NCBI GenBank assembly: GCA_004193595.1
Contig: RPGQ01000001.1
Coordinates: 124,001 to 188,000 of the forward strand
Direction: 5' to 3'
Source: Desulfobacteraceae bacterium Eth-SRB2
Lineage (GTDB): Bacteria > Desulfobacterota > Desulfobacteria > Desulfobacterales > UBA11574
Length of the DNA stretch: 64,000 bases
In this document: positions 8,001-16,868 of the stretch, in pieces
Position numbering within the stretch: the stretch's first letter is position 1
How the letters are laid out: each line of letters opens with the position of its first letter
Made by a program: the position numbers and the translations under genes
Notes under the pieces: model-generated
What the model saw: only the letters and a program-made list of their open reading frames with translations
Told to the model about the DNA's origin: nothing
Databases searched by the model: none

Positions 8001-9674
8001 GGGAATTGAAGCACCAGGGCCGTAAGGCGAGATAGCCGTAATAATAGCATTGCCGCTGGAATCAGGGGTAAAACTAATCTTTGCCTGACCCATAGCATCG
8101 GTAACCGCTTCGCCATTTGGCGGTGTAAAAAATCCCGGAAATCCGGTACGAAATAAAATTGTTTGGCCGGGTAGCGGTCTTCCGTTATTATCTTTTAACC
8201 AGGCAGCAATTGTCGCAGAGTTGTTCTGTCCGATAGCAAGGGTTTTGGGTTTAGCTTCTGCAGTCAATTGAATGATGGAAGCTCTATCCACCCGAAAGGA
8301 GCCGTTCAGGGCCTGCTGCCATTTTCCTTTCTCATCAGCCGCCTTAAATTCATAATAGTGTGCCCCAACATCCAAGTTCGTAAGGCCGTAGTAGGAGAAA
8401 ATCTTTACCGCTTTTGGATCGGCCGACGGCACGAAAAATTTGTGAAGTTGTGTGCCGTCAATGAAAAGGTTTACCGAGGCATATGGTTTGCTGTCAATTC
8501 CTGAAAATATCGCCACGAGATTGTATATATCATCAGGAGCCCCGGATGATGGGGTTACGCGGCTTACTGCCGGTACTGATAGAGAATTTTTTGAAAAATG
8601 AAAGTCTTTTATTATGATATCCGGTGCTTCTTGGGTTATGACAATCACTTCGTTAATGTTCTGGTCGCTTTTAGGATTATGTGCAGTGATGTTATAAATA
8701 CCCGGCTGAGTTCGCCATAGGGAATAGACTCCGTTAATATCGGTGGTAACCGAAAAACTTCCATCCATTGTAGCAACAACAGCATCGGAAACCGGGGTGC
8801 CGTCAGTACCTTTTATCATGCCATACAGTGTTTTTGTGCCCGGGAAAAATTTTTGGACAATTCTCTTTTTATCGAATAAGGTTAGATCCCGAACACCCGG
8901 GTTGGCAATATCATCCATCCCCCCCAGCAAAACCTTTCCATTTTTATTTTCCTGAAAACAGCGCACCTGGTTTTTGCACATCATTGAAGCATTGTTTTTG
9001 CCGCATTCAGGCGATTGCACCCACCCCTGTGCGTCTTCGTCAGGATACCCGCAAAAACCGAGGGCGTGGCCGATCTCCTGCGCGGCGACTCTGATCAAAT
9101 CTCTTTGAGCCTGGCTGAAATCAACCTTGTCTTTATCCAATACAAAAAACCATGGCTCTGTTTTGCCCTGCTCATCCTTTATATGAAAAAAGATTCTCGC
9201 TCTGTAATCCTTATCCGCATCAGCCGCTTCACTTATTGCAGGATACTTACAGCGTGTATTGCAATTTTCAAATAAGGTATAACTATATGCTTCCGGAAGA
9301 TATTCGGAGAATAGACCGATATCACCGTGTTCGTCCAGACACAGCCTATCGCCATGTCTTACGACCCGGGGACCTTGTTTGGACCATCCTTCAAAAATGA
9401 TATCCGCTTCTTTTGGGTTGCTTGCAGGGGCAAATACCATATTCCCACCGCTGGCATTTTCCCATATCTTACAGGCCATATCCATGGCTTCTTTTGCTGT
9501 TACCAAATCAGGATCTTTATCTACACCCAAGGGATTCTCTCCATGATAAAAGCCGTCTGAAAAAAAATACTTAAATTCAACACCCTTGTTTGCCATAGTA
9601 GAACCGGCATCAAAAAAAATAAGTGTCAAAACGATCAATAACACATGGGTTGTTTTTGACATGGGTATCTTCAT
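5061..9674 (-). CDS. Giant secreted protein: degenerate matrixin-like, Ig-like, WD40-like and SPOR domains
   Basis: About 1,537 residues from the preferred ATG at 9674, which opens a signal peptide (MKIPMSKTTH, then LLIVLTLIFF). A longer frame starts at 9722; neither start has a clear ribosome-binding site. The order is: a metzincin/matrixin-like region carrying QEIGHALGF where active enzymes have HExxH, so the first zinc histidine is a glutamine and the third is absent; a carboxypeptidase-regulatory-like domain (LYGMIKGTDGTPVSDAVV); two invasin-type Ig-like domains; WD40-like repeats (roughly 670-980); more Ig-like modules; and a C-terminal SPOR domain (WAIQVESLKN, WYKIRTGSF). SPOR domains bind denuded peptidoglycan. 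Likely a periplasmic or envelope scaffold rather than a protease. It lies 55 bp after the MerR-like gene, probably one transcript. Confidence 0.8.
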   Translation of the reverse strand: MKIPMSKTTHVLLIVLTLIFFDAGSTMANKGVEFKYFFSDGFYHGENPLGVDKDPDLVTAKEAMDMACKIWENASGGNMVFAPASNPKEADIIFEGWSKQGPRVVRHGDRLCLDEHGDIGLFSEYLPEAYSYTLFENCNTRCKYPAISEAADADKDYRARIFFHIKDEQGKTEPWFFVLDKDKVDFSQAQRDLIRVAAQEIGHALGFCGYPDEDAQGWVQSPECGKNNASMMCKNQVRCFQENKNGKVLLGGMDDIANPGVRDLTLFDKKRIVQKFFPGTKTLYGMIKGTDGTPVSDAVVATMDGSFSVTTDINGVYSLWRTQPGIYNITAHNPKSDQNINEVIVITQEAPDIIIKDFHFSKNSLSVPAVSRVTPSSGAPDDIYNLVAIFSGIDSKPYASVNLFIDGTQLHKFFVPSADPKAVKIFSYYGLTNLDVGAHYYEFKAADEKGKWQQALNGSFRVDRASIIQLTAEAKPKTLAIGQNNSATIAAWLKDNNGRPLPGQTILFRTGFPGFFTPPNGEAVTDAMGQAKISFTPDSSGNAIITAISPYGPGASIPLTCTSPAVSITFEFHPAGNNSFKVKSYVKNFTDKKPASNQAVKWRLKPSAQCTWTKGPDRKTNNRGKAGGVFTVESSESQEVSVTVTHTPTGVSGTGTFVLGGYDGTQFLPWKKLGRATEWCEWSSNGYFAFRHRNGSGLSIYRISGWTKVWSKKRRSGKYYSFLFSPDGGKLATGVFKGKDKIAVLKVPGGKLDKVWDIATDGEAKTADKSLGWQDNSIYSIRDDNMIKKWSTSGKLKMTFSHKAEIQELRFNPVNKSQFAAVDKYGELRIWDTERTSPIKTMKVESIPTGKLKCLAWSNDGEYLSVGSGSGDTGMIYTFDTSNWSKSGFDLPKLGNVNSLDYNRDSSRLAVGHDNGLIVCNTDTYGIEYYNKDPVHHVRWSPDGSMLAAGGQIYVFDDFNVNGPKIQISTPQSGSSYISSSVKIAGKISDPHGIRSASVFVNDGVPASLSLSPQGFFTRTVSLAEGRNQILIQARNRIKNKSSYRMSVTRLADSIPPVLIQPYVDAGMGLKGTKIKFSVCTYDGDSGIDTSKVTAIIRLPAGNTLATVQLYDDGEHSDKKPGDGVFGNSWDSSKAGEGLHSVDFYAFDKTGNSSDLVNGVTLFVYDRPVITEPYLSTTKPFSSDPVTANVYIRDTSGVQSAFLLYSINAGNSWKLIPMYSTGLDYRVTIPPQKTGTVYYKVTARDVLGYGSETGAYAYQVKDSTKPVVIIQRPATVAESTTSQSWIIVSGQVIHSKDVGLKNVTCNTGAENTGTSEEWTFKVSLTKGVNTITIAAEDQNGKLASDSIKITYAPSLPVPVVSSPVLMEKTTTIKSKAFKSGQAPSPTATGTYTFIKKERDKTRKTKSPPKSSAAVLDKKSGSSGSWAIQVESLKNKKFVDKIITELKNEGYSAYYVTVMSPGKSKWYKIRTGSFKSKAQAQRALNGLKKYKDRAIIVFNKITKPAKKKKASAVDNKEDQQPKIPVPAVSIPKETSSPP

Positions 9675-9776
9675 ATAAAAACAGTTACGCAACATATTTG
9701 AATTCGGCGGGATAAAAACCAAAGGGGAAAGTACGAGCGTTGCGGATGAGGGTATTTTGGCTTTGAAATATCCGTG

Positions 9777-11789
9777 CTATTGACCATAGTTAAGCCGCTT
9801 TACCAGGTATGAATCACCGCTTGTAATAAGCTCCATGGAGATACTGCCGCTGGTTTCCTCCCATGTCCCTTGATCCAAAAGAAAGCGGGTGAAATATTTT
9901 CCGTTTATTCTAATGTTTCCCGTATCATTCTGAAAAGAATAATCAACCAGTTCAATCCGGTAGTTATAGGATTTGATGTTTTCCATGTTTTTTTGATAGT
10001 TCGGCAGCATGTCCTGAAAAGGAGTGTTGTTTTCAGTGGCATCAGGAGTAAAAAGGCCGGCAAATTTGTCAAGATCTTTACTTTCATATGCCCGACAATA
10101 GATACGCAAAAAGGATTCCAAACGATCTTTCCGGTCTTGTTGAGAAATAGTTTTTTCTTTGGAGGCCAACATCTCTTTATCTTTTTCCGGTTTAGATGGT
10201 TTACTCTCCTCAACAACGCCGGGACGTTCTGCTTTAGGCTCTTCTATCATTGAATTATCTATTTCAGCGGTAACTAAAGGCTCTTTAATATCCGATTCCG
10301 CTACCGTGACTTCCTTTACTTCAACTTCCGAAGCCTGCAAGTTCGACAGGCTGACGGTTTCCTGTTTTTCAGGGGTAGGAGGTGTCTTAGGAAGAATCGG
10401 AGCAACCGTGGCAACAGACGTCGCATGCACATCTTTTTTAATTTCAACCGAGTTAACTTCACCTACAGCCACTTCTTGCTTCTCGACTTTAGGCTTTGCA
10501 ACGGATGACGTTACGGCTTTTTCGGCAGCGGCCTTCTCAGCGGCGGCCTTCTCGGCAGCAGCTTTCTCGGCGGCAGCCTTCTCAGCGGCGGCCTTCTCAG
10601 CAGCGGCCTTTTCGGCAGTAGCCTTTTCAGCAGCGGCCTTCTCGGCAGCAGCCTTTTCAGCAGCAGCCTTCTCGGCGGTAGTCTTTTCAGCAGCGGCCTT
10701 CTCAACGGCAGCCTTTTCGGCAGAAGTCTTATCAGCGGCGGCCTTTTCGGCGGTAGTCTTTTCAGCAGCGGCTTTTTCGGCACCAGGTTTCTCAACAATA
10801 AATGTTTTCGGTAGGGTCTTTTTCTCTTCTTTAACTTCTAAAGGTTGTTTTTCCGGCGGGCTGACAATTTCCTGTTTTATAGGGGTAGGAGATATCTTAG
10901 CGGGAACCGGAGAAATTTTAGAAGTGGTCTCCGAGACTAATTTGTTCGATAAAACAGCCGATTCAGCTTGATCTTTGGGAAGCTTCCGGCCGACCGATTC
11001 CCTTGATTCCTCTGTTAACTCCTGCTGTGAAACTAGAGTTGATGCAGACGGCTCGGGGGGGATAGGGGTCAGACCTTTGGGGTCGCCGGTATTGTCTATG
11101 GGTACACGATCATGATACACGGGCTGTGTTTCTGTTTCGCTCCGATCCTTTTGGACCAAATATGTGGTTTCAGTAGATGTGGTTTCAGTCTTTTTTTTAC
11201 TGGCCTGAAAATAAAAAAAGCCCCCGATGATGAGAACTATCGCCAATCCGGCAGTATATATGGGTATCATCCGGACCGGTTGCCGCCCGGGTCTTCTCTC
11301 AACCTCGGGTTTTATTTTTTCAACCGGTTTGCGCACTTTATCTTGTATAAGGGGTTTTGCTGCAGATTCATCTGAAGTTTCAAACGTTATGTCTTTAATC
11401 TCTTTTATATATTCACGCAGCAGTTTAATCTCATTTATGATGCTGGTTCTTTGATGAAAACTCATCTCATTTCGGCGCTTATCGAGTTTCTCGATCATTC
11501 CCTCCGCGTATTCCAAGCCTTTTTTGATCTGGTCCATTTCGTTCAGACCCGCATCAGGTATACCGATCAATTCGACAATTTGATCCTGAGAGTAACCGAT
11601 GAGCACATAATGAAAAATTATTTTTAACCGTGCACGATCATACCTACTGTAAATGCGACGGTTCAATTTAGTTATCTGGGGCGATATGAGCCCTTTTTCC
11701 TCGCAAAAACGGATATGACGTTTACTGATGTCAAACTCTTTGGCAAGTTCAGATATTGCAAAATGTTTTTTTGCATTTTTCATTTTCAT
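9777..11789 (-). CDS. Membrane-anchored MerR-type protein with EKAAA repeats and NTF2-like end
   Basis: About 670 residues from ATG 11789 (a GTG one codon upstream is less likely). The N-terminus is a MerR-like winged helix ([20 protein letters not shown]), followed by a coiled-coil stretch. A transmembrane helix follows near 175-195 ([16 protein letters not shown]). Then comes a long charged region with about 15 EKAAA-type repeats resembling the TolA stalk, and a C-terminal NTF2/SnoaL-like domain ([20 protein letters not shown]). The layout suggests a cytoplasmic DNA-binding head and a periplasmic stalk and sensor or binding end, in one polypeptide. It precedes the SPOR protein gene in the same direction, so joint action at the envelope is plausible. 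Function unproven. Confidence 0.8.
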   Translation of the reverse strand: MKMKNAKKHFAISELAKEFDISKRHIRFCEEKGLISPQITKLNRRIYSRYDRARLKIIFHYVLIGYSQDQIVELIGIPDAGLNEMDQIKKGLEYAEGMIEKLDKRRNEMSFHQRTSIINEIKLLREYIKEIKDITFETSDESAAKPLIQDKVRKPVEKIKPEVERRPGRQPVRMIPIYTAGLAIVLIIGGFFYFQASKKKTETTSTETTYLVQKDRSETETQPVYHDRVPIDNTGDPKGLTPIPPEPSASTLVSQQELTEESRESVGRKLPKDQAESAVLSNKLVSETTSKISPVPAKISPTPIKQEIVSPPEKQPLEVKEEKKTLPKTFIVEKPGAEKAAAEKTTAEKAAADKTSAEKAAVEKAAAEKTTAEKAAAEKAAAEKAAAEKATAEKAAAEKAAAEKAAAEKAAAEKAAAEKAAAEKAVTSSVAKPKVEKQEVAVGEVNSVEIKKDVHATSVATVAPILPKTPPTPEKQETVSLSNLQASEVEVKEVTVAESDIKEPLVTAEIDNSMIEEPKAERPGVVEESKPSKPEKDKEMLASKEKTISQQDRKDRLESFLRIYCRAYESKDLDKFAGLFTPDATENNTPFQDMLPNYQKNMENIKSYNYRIELVDYSFQNDTGNIRINGKYFTRFLLDQGTWEETSGSISMELITSGDSYLVKRLNYGQ
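10515..10790 (-). repeat. 15-bp-periodic repeat encoding EKAAA units
   Basis: Imperfect 15-base units (reverse complement of GCGGCCTTCTCGGCA and variants) encode the alanine-rich stalk of the MerR-like protein. The open frames on the other strand here are by-products of this repeat. Confidence 0.9.
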
Positions 11790-12126
11790 CACCAGTATTT
11801 TGAATTTGTATTAACCGGAAATCTTTAAGTGCACGGAATTTGATTTGGATGTATCCGGATAGCAAAGAAATAAAACAAATTCGTAATAAATTGAATTCAT
11901 CACGTTTTAAGTTTTAAGATTTAGGGTTTATATAACCAAAAATTATTGTTTTAATAGATAGTTAACATTCTATTAAAAAGGTCGCTTTCCTGACTTTTTA
12001 TGAGACCATGAAATGAAATCTATTATAAAACAAATAAGTTTGCATGTCAAAATAAAATGAGCTATACAATCTCCCATTCCAAAACCGTCAATATGGGTGT
12101 CCTGTACAACTTAAAATTTTATCCTT
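11790..12126. other. AT-rich divergent intergenic region
   Basis: This 337-base gap separates the minus-strand MerR-like gene from the plus-strand lipoprotein gene and must hold both promoters. It is very AT-rich with runs such as TTTTAAGTTTTAAG, but I cannot pick a convincing promoter or operator by eye. Confidence 0.4.
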
Positions 12127-14031
12127 ATGAAGTCGGGCTATATAATTTTAATAGTGTTTATCTCTTTTTTTTTATGGGCCTGCGGACCTATACGGATTCC
12201 CCTTCCCGAACCTGTAGAATTTCATCCGGGAGACGAACTTTTTTCAAGGGCTGAAAAAATGTTTCAACAAAAAGACTATGGTAATGCCCTAAAATTTTAT
12301 GATAAATATCTTGCACGTTTTCCTGATGGGTACCTGGCCGCCGAAGCTTTAATGAAAAAAGGGTTGATCCATACCGCATTAGGAAAAAATGATGAATCAC
12401 ACGCCATCTATAACCGCCTGATCGCTGAATATCCTTCCAGCCCTGTTGCTTTAAACGCCAGAGTTGAAATTCTTGTAACCTTCTTTAACCAAGGGAATTA
12501 CAACCAGGTAATTCGCCGTGCGGCCGACGTCAAGGAAGAGACTTTTTTCAAGGTTCACATTCTTAAAACCTACAGCCTTGTCGGTGATTCATATATGGCC
12601 ATAGGTTTTCCGGCCAAGGCCTTAAATTATTATCTTATGGCATATACAAAAACTGAGAAACAGGAAAAAGAAGAGATTACTTTAAAGATAGAATCTGCGG
12701 CCCAGGCGGTTGATCCGGCAATTATAATTTCTCTTTTAACCCGTTTTAAAAATGAGTTGCCTGTAGAATATTTCATTTACCGGATGGGACTTAGCAAAGC
12801 AGAGTGGAAAAAATACGAGGATGCTGTCGGCCTGTTGTCAGAGTTTATCAAAAGATTCCCGGGAAACGAAAATGTGCCGCCGGCAAAAAAATTGATCCAG
12901 GATATCAATGAAAAATTTACCTTTAAACATAATACGTTAGGATGTTTACTCCCGCTAAGCGGCCCTTACACCATTTATGGCAACAAGATATTAAAGTGTA
13001 TTGAAATGGCCCTGGCTCAGTTTAATTCCCAAAACAACCGGTCTACAATAAAATTGATTGTAAAAGATACAGAATCTGATCCTGAAAAAGCTGTCCAGGC
13101 TGTATATGAATTGTCCGAAGAACGGGTCGGGGCTATTATCGGGCCTGTAACCACTCATGAGGTTGCGGCTTTGGGAGCCCAGGAAAAAAGGATCCCGATA
13201 ATTACTCTGGGTCAGAAGGAAAATATTGCAAAGATGGGAGACTATGTTTTCAGGAATTTCATTACTCCCAAAATGCAGGTTGAGGCAATAGTATCTTATG
13301 CAATCGAAGTTCTTGGAATAAGTCGTTTCGCTATTCTTTATCCTGATGACAAATATGGTACGACCTTTATGGGTCTGTTCCGGGATGAAGTTGAGGCTTA
13401 TCAAGGAGAGGTTGTCAGCGCTGAACCCTATACCCCTGATCAAACAGATTTTGCCGAACCCATAAAAAAACTTAGGCAAGCCCAAATCGAGCTTTCTGAA
13501 CATCCCCAAGGAAAAATTGAAAATTCAGATCATAAACCGGCTGAAGCTGCTGTTGATTTTGAGGCCGTCTTTATTCCTGACGGCCCAACCACATCAGGAC
13601 TCATAATACCCCAGCTTGCTTTTTACGATGTCGTGGGCGTGCATCTTTTCGGAACCAACCTGTGGCATTCCGACCGGCTAATCCAAATGGCCAAACCATT
13701 TGTTCAGGGCGCCATAATGGCCGATGGTTTTTTCGCCGGAAGCCATTCAAAAAAGGTAAAAGATTTTGTTGAAATGTTTGAGAAAACTTTCCATGATAAA
13801 CCCGAATTCCTTGAAGCGGTGGCTTATGATACAGCAATAATGTTGTTTAACCTGGTCAGCAGAAATGATATTCAATCCAGAAGTGAAATAAAAAATAAAA
13901 TAATGAACCTTCAAGACTTTCAAGGGGTAACAGGGATAACTTCCTTTGATAATAGTGGAAATGCCCATAAAGAACTTTATCTATTACAAATACAAGGTAA
14001 TAAATTTATAGAGCTGGAGAACAATTCATGA
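12127..14031 (+). CDS. TPR and periplasmic-binding-protein-like lipoprotein (LpoA/LppC-like layout)
   Basis: The 634-residue product starts with a lipoprotein signal (hydrophobic run, lipobox LWAC at about residue 19). Residues about 30-240 are TPR-like (AEKMFQQKDYGNALKFYDKY). From about 270 to the end is a type I periplasmic-binding fold of the Leu/Ile/Val-binding kind (GCLLPLSGPY, VGAIIGPVTTHE, GVTGITSFD). This resembles LpoA, the outer-membrane activator of penicillin-binding protein 1A, and a PBP1A is encoded in the window at 54376. The link is only by architecture; it could instead bind an unknown ligand. Its stop overlaps the next gene by 4 bases (ATGA). Confidence 0.85.
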   Translation: MKSGYIILIVFISFFLWACGPIRIPLPEPVEFHPGDELFSRAEKMFQQKDYGNALKFYDKYLARFPDGYLAAEALMKKGLIHTALGKNDESHAIYNRLIAEYPSSPVALNARVEILVTFFNQGNYNQVIRRAADVKEETFFKVHILKTYSLVGDSYMAIGFPAKALNYYLMAYTKTEKQEKEEITLKIESAAQAVDPAIIISLLTRFKNELPVEYFIYRMGLSKAEWKKYEDAVGLLSEFIKRFPGNENVPPAKKLIQDINEKFTFKHNTLGCLLPLSGPYTIYGNKILKCIEMALAQFNSQNNRSTIKLIVKDTESDPEKAVQAVYELSEERVGAIIGPVTTHEVAALGAQEKRIPIITLGQKENIAKMGDYVFRNFITPKMQVEAIVSYAIEVLGISRFAILYPDDKYGTTFMGLFRDEVEAYQGEVVSAEPYTPDQTDFAEPIKKLRQAQIELSEHPQGKIENSDHKPAEAAVDFEAVFIPDGPTTSGLIIPQLAFYDVVGVHLFGTNLWHSDRLIQMAKPFVQGAIMADGFFAGSHSKKVKDFVEMFEKTFHDKPEFLEAVAYDTAIMLFNLVSRNDIQSRSEIKNKIMNLQDFQGVTGITSFDNSGNAHKELYLLQIQGNKFIELENNS

Positions 14032-14282
14032 AAGATAAAAGAGGCCTTTATTATTATCCTTTTCCTCAGAACAAACGAGTTCGTATGTATGTGCGAGAAC
14101 AAGCCGATATCATTGAATTTCGGTTATGGAATCAAGATGATCCCAAGCTTTGGAAGGAACACGGATGGGTACCCTACGATGCCATAATGCAAGCCACGGA
14201 AATACATAAAGCAGAGGATTTTAAACCCAAGCAGGCCTATGACATCGAAATTGCGAAAGCCTTGATAAAGGATCAGTCGTGA
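14028..14282 (+). CDS. Small conserved-looking hypothetical protein
   Basis: An 84-residue soluble protein rich in aromatic and charged residues (YYYPFPQNKRVRMYV, LWNQDDPKLWKEHGW). I recognise no domain. The ATG overlaps the stop of the lipoprotein gene by four bases, which argues for translational coupling and a true gene. Immediately downstream lies a MITE-like element, then the convergent pepA gene. Confidence 0.7.
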   Translation: MKDKRGLYYYPFPQNKRVRMYVREQADIIEFRLWNQDDPKLWKEHGWVPYDAIMQATEIHKAEDFKPKQAYDIEIAKALIKDQS

Positions 14283-14317
14283 TATTAACCCGAATTTAGA
14301 GTTTATCTTAATGTTGA

Positions 14318-14494
14318 TGAACTCGTAAAAAGTCCGATTTAGACGGTTTCGTAAAAAGTTCAAACTCCCCCGCCAAACATAGGCGGGGTAAAAAGGCGTG
14401 CAAATTTTGTAATCATGAGGCGTACTTTTCGTACGTTGAATGATTGCGAAATGCAGCACAACGCAGAAGTTGGACTTTTTACGAGACCGTTAAT
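14318..14494. repeat. 177-bp MITE-like palindromic element, copy 1
   Basis: The element has imperfect terminal inverted repeats: GACGGTTTCGTAAAAAGT near the left and ACTTTTTACGAGACCGT at the right, with a GTAAAAAGTCC duplication outside the left arm. A copy of the same length lies in opposite orientation at 60574-60750. No open frame is present, so it is probably non-autonomous or a transcription-modulating repeat between convergent genes. Confidence 0.9.
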
Positions 14495-14503
14495 GTTGCG
14501 TCA

Positions 14504-15973
14504 TCACAACTTATCCAACACATCACAAAGCAACCGGACGCCAAAGCCGGTGCCGCCGGCGCCGCAGTATGCAGATTCCTTTTTGGCGTAAGCCGGACCT
14601 GCAATATCGATATGGGCCCAGCGGGTATCTTTAACAAATTCCGAGAGGAACAGCGCAGCGGTGATGGCGCCGCCATAACGGTTGCTGCTCATATTATTCA
14701 GATCGGCAAAATCGCTTTTCAAAAGTTCTTTATACTCTTCAGGCATGGGCAACCGCCAACAGCGTTCATGGGTTTTTTGGCCGGATAAAATAATATCTTC
14801 TGCCAATTTATCATCAAAAGAAAAAGTACCGGCAATCTTTTCGCCCAGAGCCACAACACACGCTCCGGTCAGCGTGGCCATGTCAATGAGCGTCCGGGGT
14901 TTATATTCCTTAATTCCATAAGAGATGGCATCTATCAATATCAGTCTGCCTTCGGCATCGGTATTCCCTATTTCCACGGTTTTTCCGTCATAGCTTTTGA
15001 TAATGTCTCCCGGACGGGAAGCATTTCCCGAAACCATATTTTCAACAATCGGAAGAATGCCGATAACTCTAAGCTCGGATTTAAGCTTTGCTGCGGTGAT
15101 CAGTGTTGCGGCAACCGCGGCCGCACCGGACATATCCAGTTTCATTTCGTTCAGACCTGCCGAAGACTTCAGGTTGATACCGCCCGAGTCGAACGTTACG
15201 CCTTTTCCCACCAGTACAACCGCTCTTTTAGACCCCTTTGGATTGTGTTCCAAGATTACCATTCTAGGCTTGCTTTCACTACCGGCAGCAACGGCCATTA
15301 TTGCACCGAATTTTTTCTGTTTCAGCTCTTTTTCACCCAACACGGTGACCTTGAGATTCTCTTTTCTGGCCAGCGAAACAATAGACCGGGTGAAATGTTC
15401 GGGTCTTTTATCGTTAGACGGCGTACTGACCCATTCTCTTGCAAGAATAGTCCCCTGGCAAATAGTATTAATTCGTGATGATAATCGGCTGTATTTTCCG
15501 GTTTCATCAGGTTTTACAAGAAAATTGATCTTTTTCACCGGGATATGCTTTTTTTCTTTTTTATATTTATCAAAAATATGATTCCCCAAATAGGCGCCTT
15601 CCAGCATTGCCTCAAGCAGTGGCGTCATTTCCATATTGATTTTTTTGGCCGGAGGAACGGCTATCAAAACATTTGAAAGTTTTTTCTTGATCAATTCCTT
15701 TACTGCTCTGCCGGTCGCGGCGCGCAATGTCTCTATATCGATCTTTTCAAATTTTCCAAGCCCTATAAAAATTACTCTCTCAGCTTTAACCTCGGGCAGA
15801 TTATAAAAGATAATGTCATCATCTTTTCCACCCTTGAACTCTGTAATTTTTTTCGCTTTTCTTATAAGAGAAATTATAATTTTGTTTTCAAATACATTTT
15901 TATCCTCACAAACAGGAATAACCAGTGATTCCACTTTTTCTTTTTTAAGATCAACCGATTTCAAATATATCAT
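14504..15973 (-). CDS. pepA: Leucyl aminopeptidase (M17 family)
   Basis: A cytoplasmic di-metal aminopeptidase that removes N-terminal residues, and in some bacteria also binds DNA. At 489 residues it has normal family length. The C-terminal catalytic domain shows GKGVTFDSGGINLK (K257, D262) and NTDAEGRL (D339, E341, R343), the metal and bicarbonate ligands of M17 enzymes. The N-terminal macro-like domain is diverged, as is usual. It has its own upstream gap and points toward the small hypothetical gene. Confidence 0.95.
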   Translation of the reverse strand: MIYLKSVDLKKEKVESLVIPVCEDKNVFENKIIISLIRKAKKITEFKGGKDDDIIFYNLPEVKAERVIFIGLGKFEKIDIETLRAATGRAVKELIKKKLSNVLIAVPPAKKINMEMTPLLEAMLEGAYLGNHIFDKYKKEKKHIPVKKINFLVKPDETGKYSRLSSRINTICQGTILAREWVSTPSNDKRPEHFTRSIVSLARKENLKVTVLGEKELKQKKFGAIMAVAAGSESKPRMVILEHNPKGSKRAVVLVGKGVTFDSGGINLKSSAGLNEMKLDMSGAAAVAATLITAAKLKSELRVIGILPIVENMVSGNASRPGDIIKSYDGKTVEIGNTDAEGRLILIDAISYGIKEYKPRTLIDMATLTGACVVALGEKIAGTFSFDDKLAEDIILSGQKTHERCWRLPMPEEYKELLKSDFADLNNMSSNRYGGAITAALFLSEFVKDTRWAHIDIAGPAYAKKESAYCGAGGTGFGVRLLCDVLDKL

Positions 15974-16154
15974 CCGTGCTTCTCCTTTCAGACAGATCCG
16001 GATTTTTAACTGTAAATTTTCTGGTCTGATATTATATAGTTAAAGATTACTGTCAATGATAATATTTATTTGGAAAGAGATACACGCCGTCGCGGAGCAT
16101 TCTCACTGTATTGGAATTCAAATGCGTTTACCCGGTTTCCTTCAGCGGATTATC

Positions 16155-16183
16155 TTGACATTATAACGGGTTGTTTATATCTA
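16155..16183 (+). promoter_or_regulatory. Sigma-70-like promoter for ssb
   Basis: TTGACA at 16155-16160 and TATCTA at 16178-16183 are separated by 17 bases, about 60 bases before the ssb start. The -35 is a perfect consensus and the -10 is close. Confidence 0.55.
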
Positions 16184-16241
16184 TAAAAAAGATTTTTTTA
16201 TAGCAGCTGAATCAAAGATCTCAAAAGAATGGAGGTACAAC

Positions 16242-16670
16242 ATGGCGGGCATCAATAAAGTAATCCTGATCGGCCGTTTGGGGAATGACCCTGAAGTTCG
16301 TTATACACCGGACGGAACTGCCGTTGCCAATTTCAGCATAGCAACGTCTGACGAATGGACGGATAAAGCGACGAATGAAAAAAGAGAGCGCACCGAATGG
16401 CATCGCATCGTCGCCTGGCGAAAACTGGGTGAGATATGCGGTGAATACCTTTCAAAGGGGAGGCAGGTTTACATAGAAGGCAAGCTACAGACCCGGTCTT
16501 GGGAAAAAGATGGTGTTACCCGATACAGCACTGAAATTGTTGCATCTGATGTACAGTTTCTCGGGTCCAGGGATTCCGCCGACACATACAGATCGCCCGG
16601 ACCCTCACAAACTCAGGAATCCTCGGCACCGCCATCTCCGGACAAACAGGATGATGATATCCCTTTTTAG
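16242..16670 (+). CDS. ssb: Single-stranded DNA-binding protein
   Basis: A 142-residue SSB: the OB fold spans about residues 1-105 ([20 protein letters not shown], then [16 protein letters not shown]), followed by a flexible proline/serine tail that ends in the protein-docking tip DDDIPF. It coats ssDNA during replication and repair and recruits partners through the tip. GGAGG sits 7 bases before the ATG, and a clean promoter lies upstream. Monocistronic. Confidence 0.97.
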   Translation: MAGINKVILIGRLGNDPEVRYTPDGTAVANFSIATSDEWTDKATNEKRERTEWHRIVAWRKLGEICGEYLSKGRQVYIEGKLQTRSWEKDGVTRYSTEIVASDVQFLGSRDSADTYRSPGPSQTQESSAPPSPDKQDDDIPF

Positions 16671-16696
16671 GGCCTTGGAAAATACTAAATAGTGTC

Positions 16697-16828
16697 CATC
16701 CATAAACGGCATCTTTCGGCCCCCGGCGGCGTTCTCGCTCGTTTTCAATCCTCGAAATAGCTCGCTATGCCTGCGGTTGAAAACTCGCTCGGGCCTTGCC
16801 GGAAACCAAAATCTACCATTTATGGATG
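16697..16828. repeat. Palindromic repeat with CATCCATAAACGG ends
   Basis: The arms CATCCATAAACGG (16697-16709) and CCATTTATGGATG (16816-16828) are inverted copies with one mismatch. The GC-rich centre contains further inverted stretches. Half-copies of the arm (CATCCATAAA) occur elsewhere, for example near 52719. It sits just after ssb. Confidence 0.75.
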
Positions 16829-16868
16829 AAGAAACGGATGGAATAGCCGATTTCAAGAAAACAAAAGG

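Noticed and set aside
10159-10971. Long plus-strand open frame rich in Ala, Phe and Ser
   Set aside because: It is the shadow of the EKAAA repeats of the minus-strand MerR-like gene; the 15-bp period keeps both strands open.
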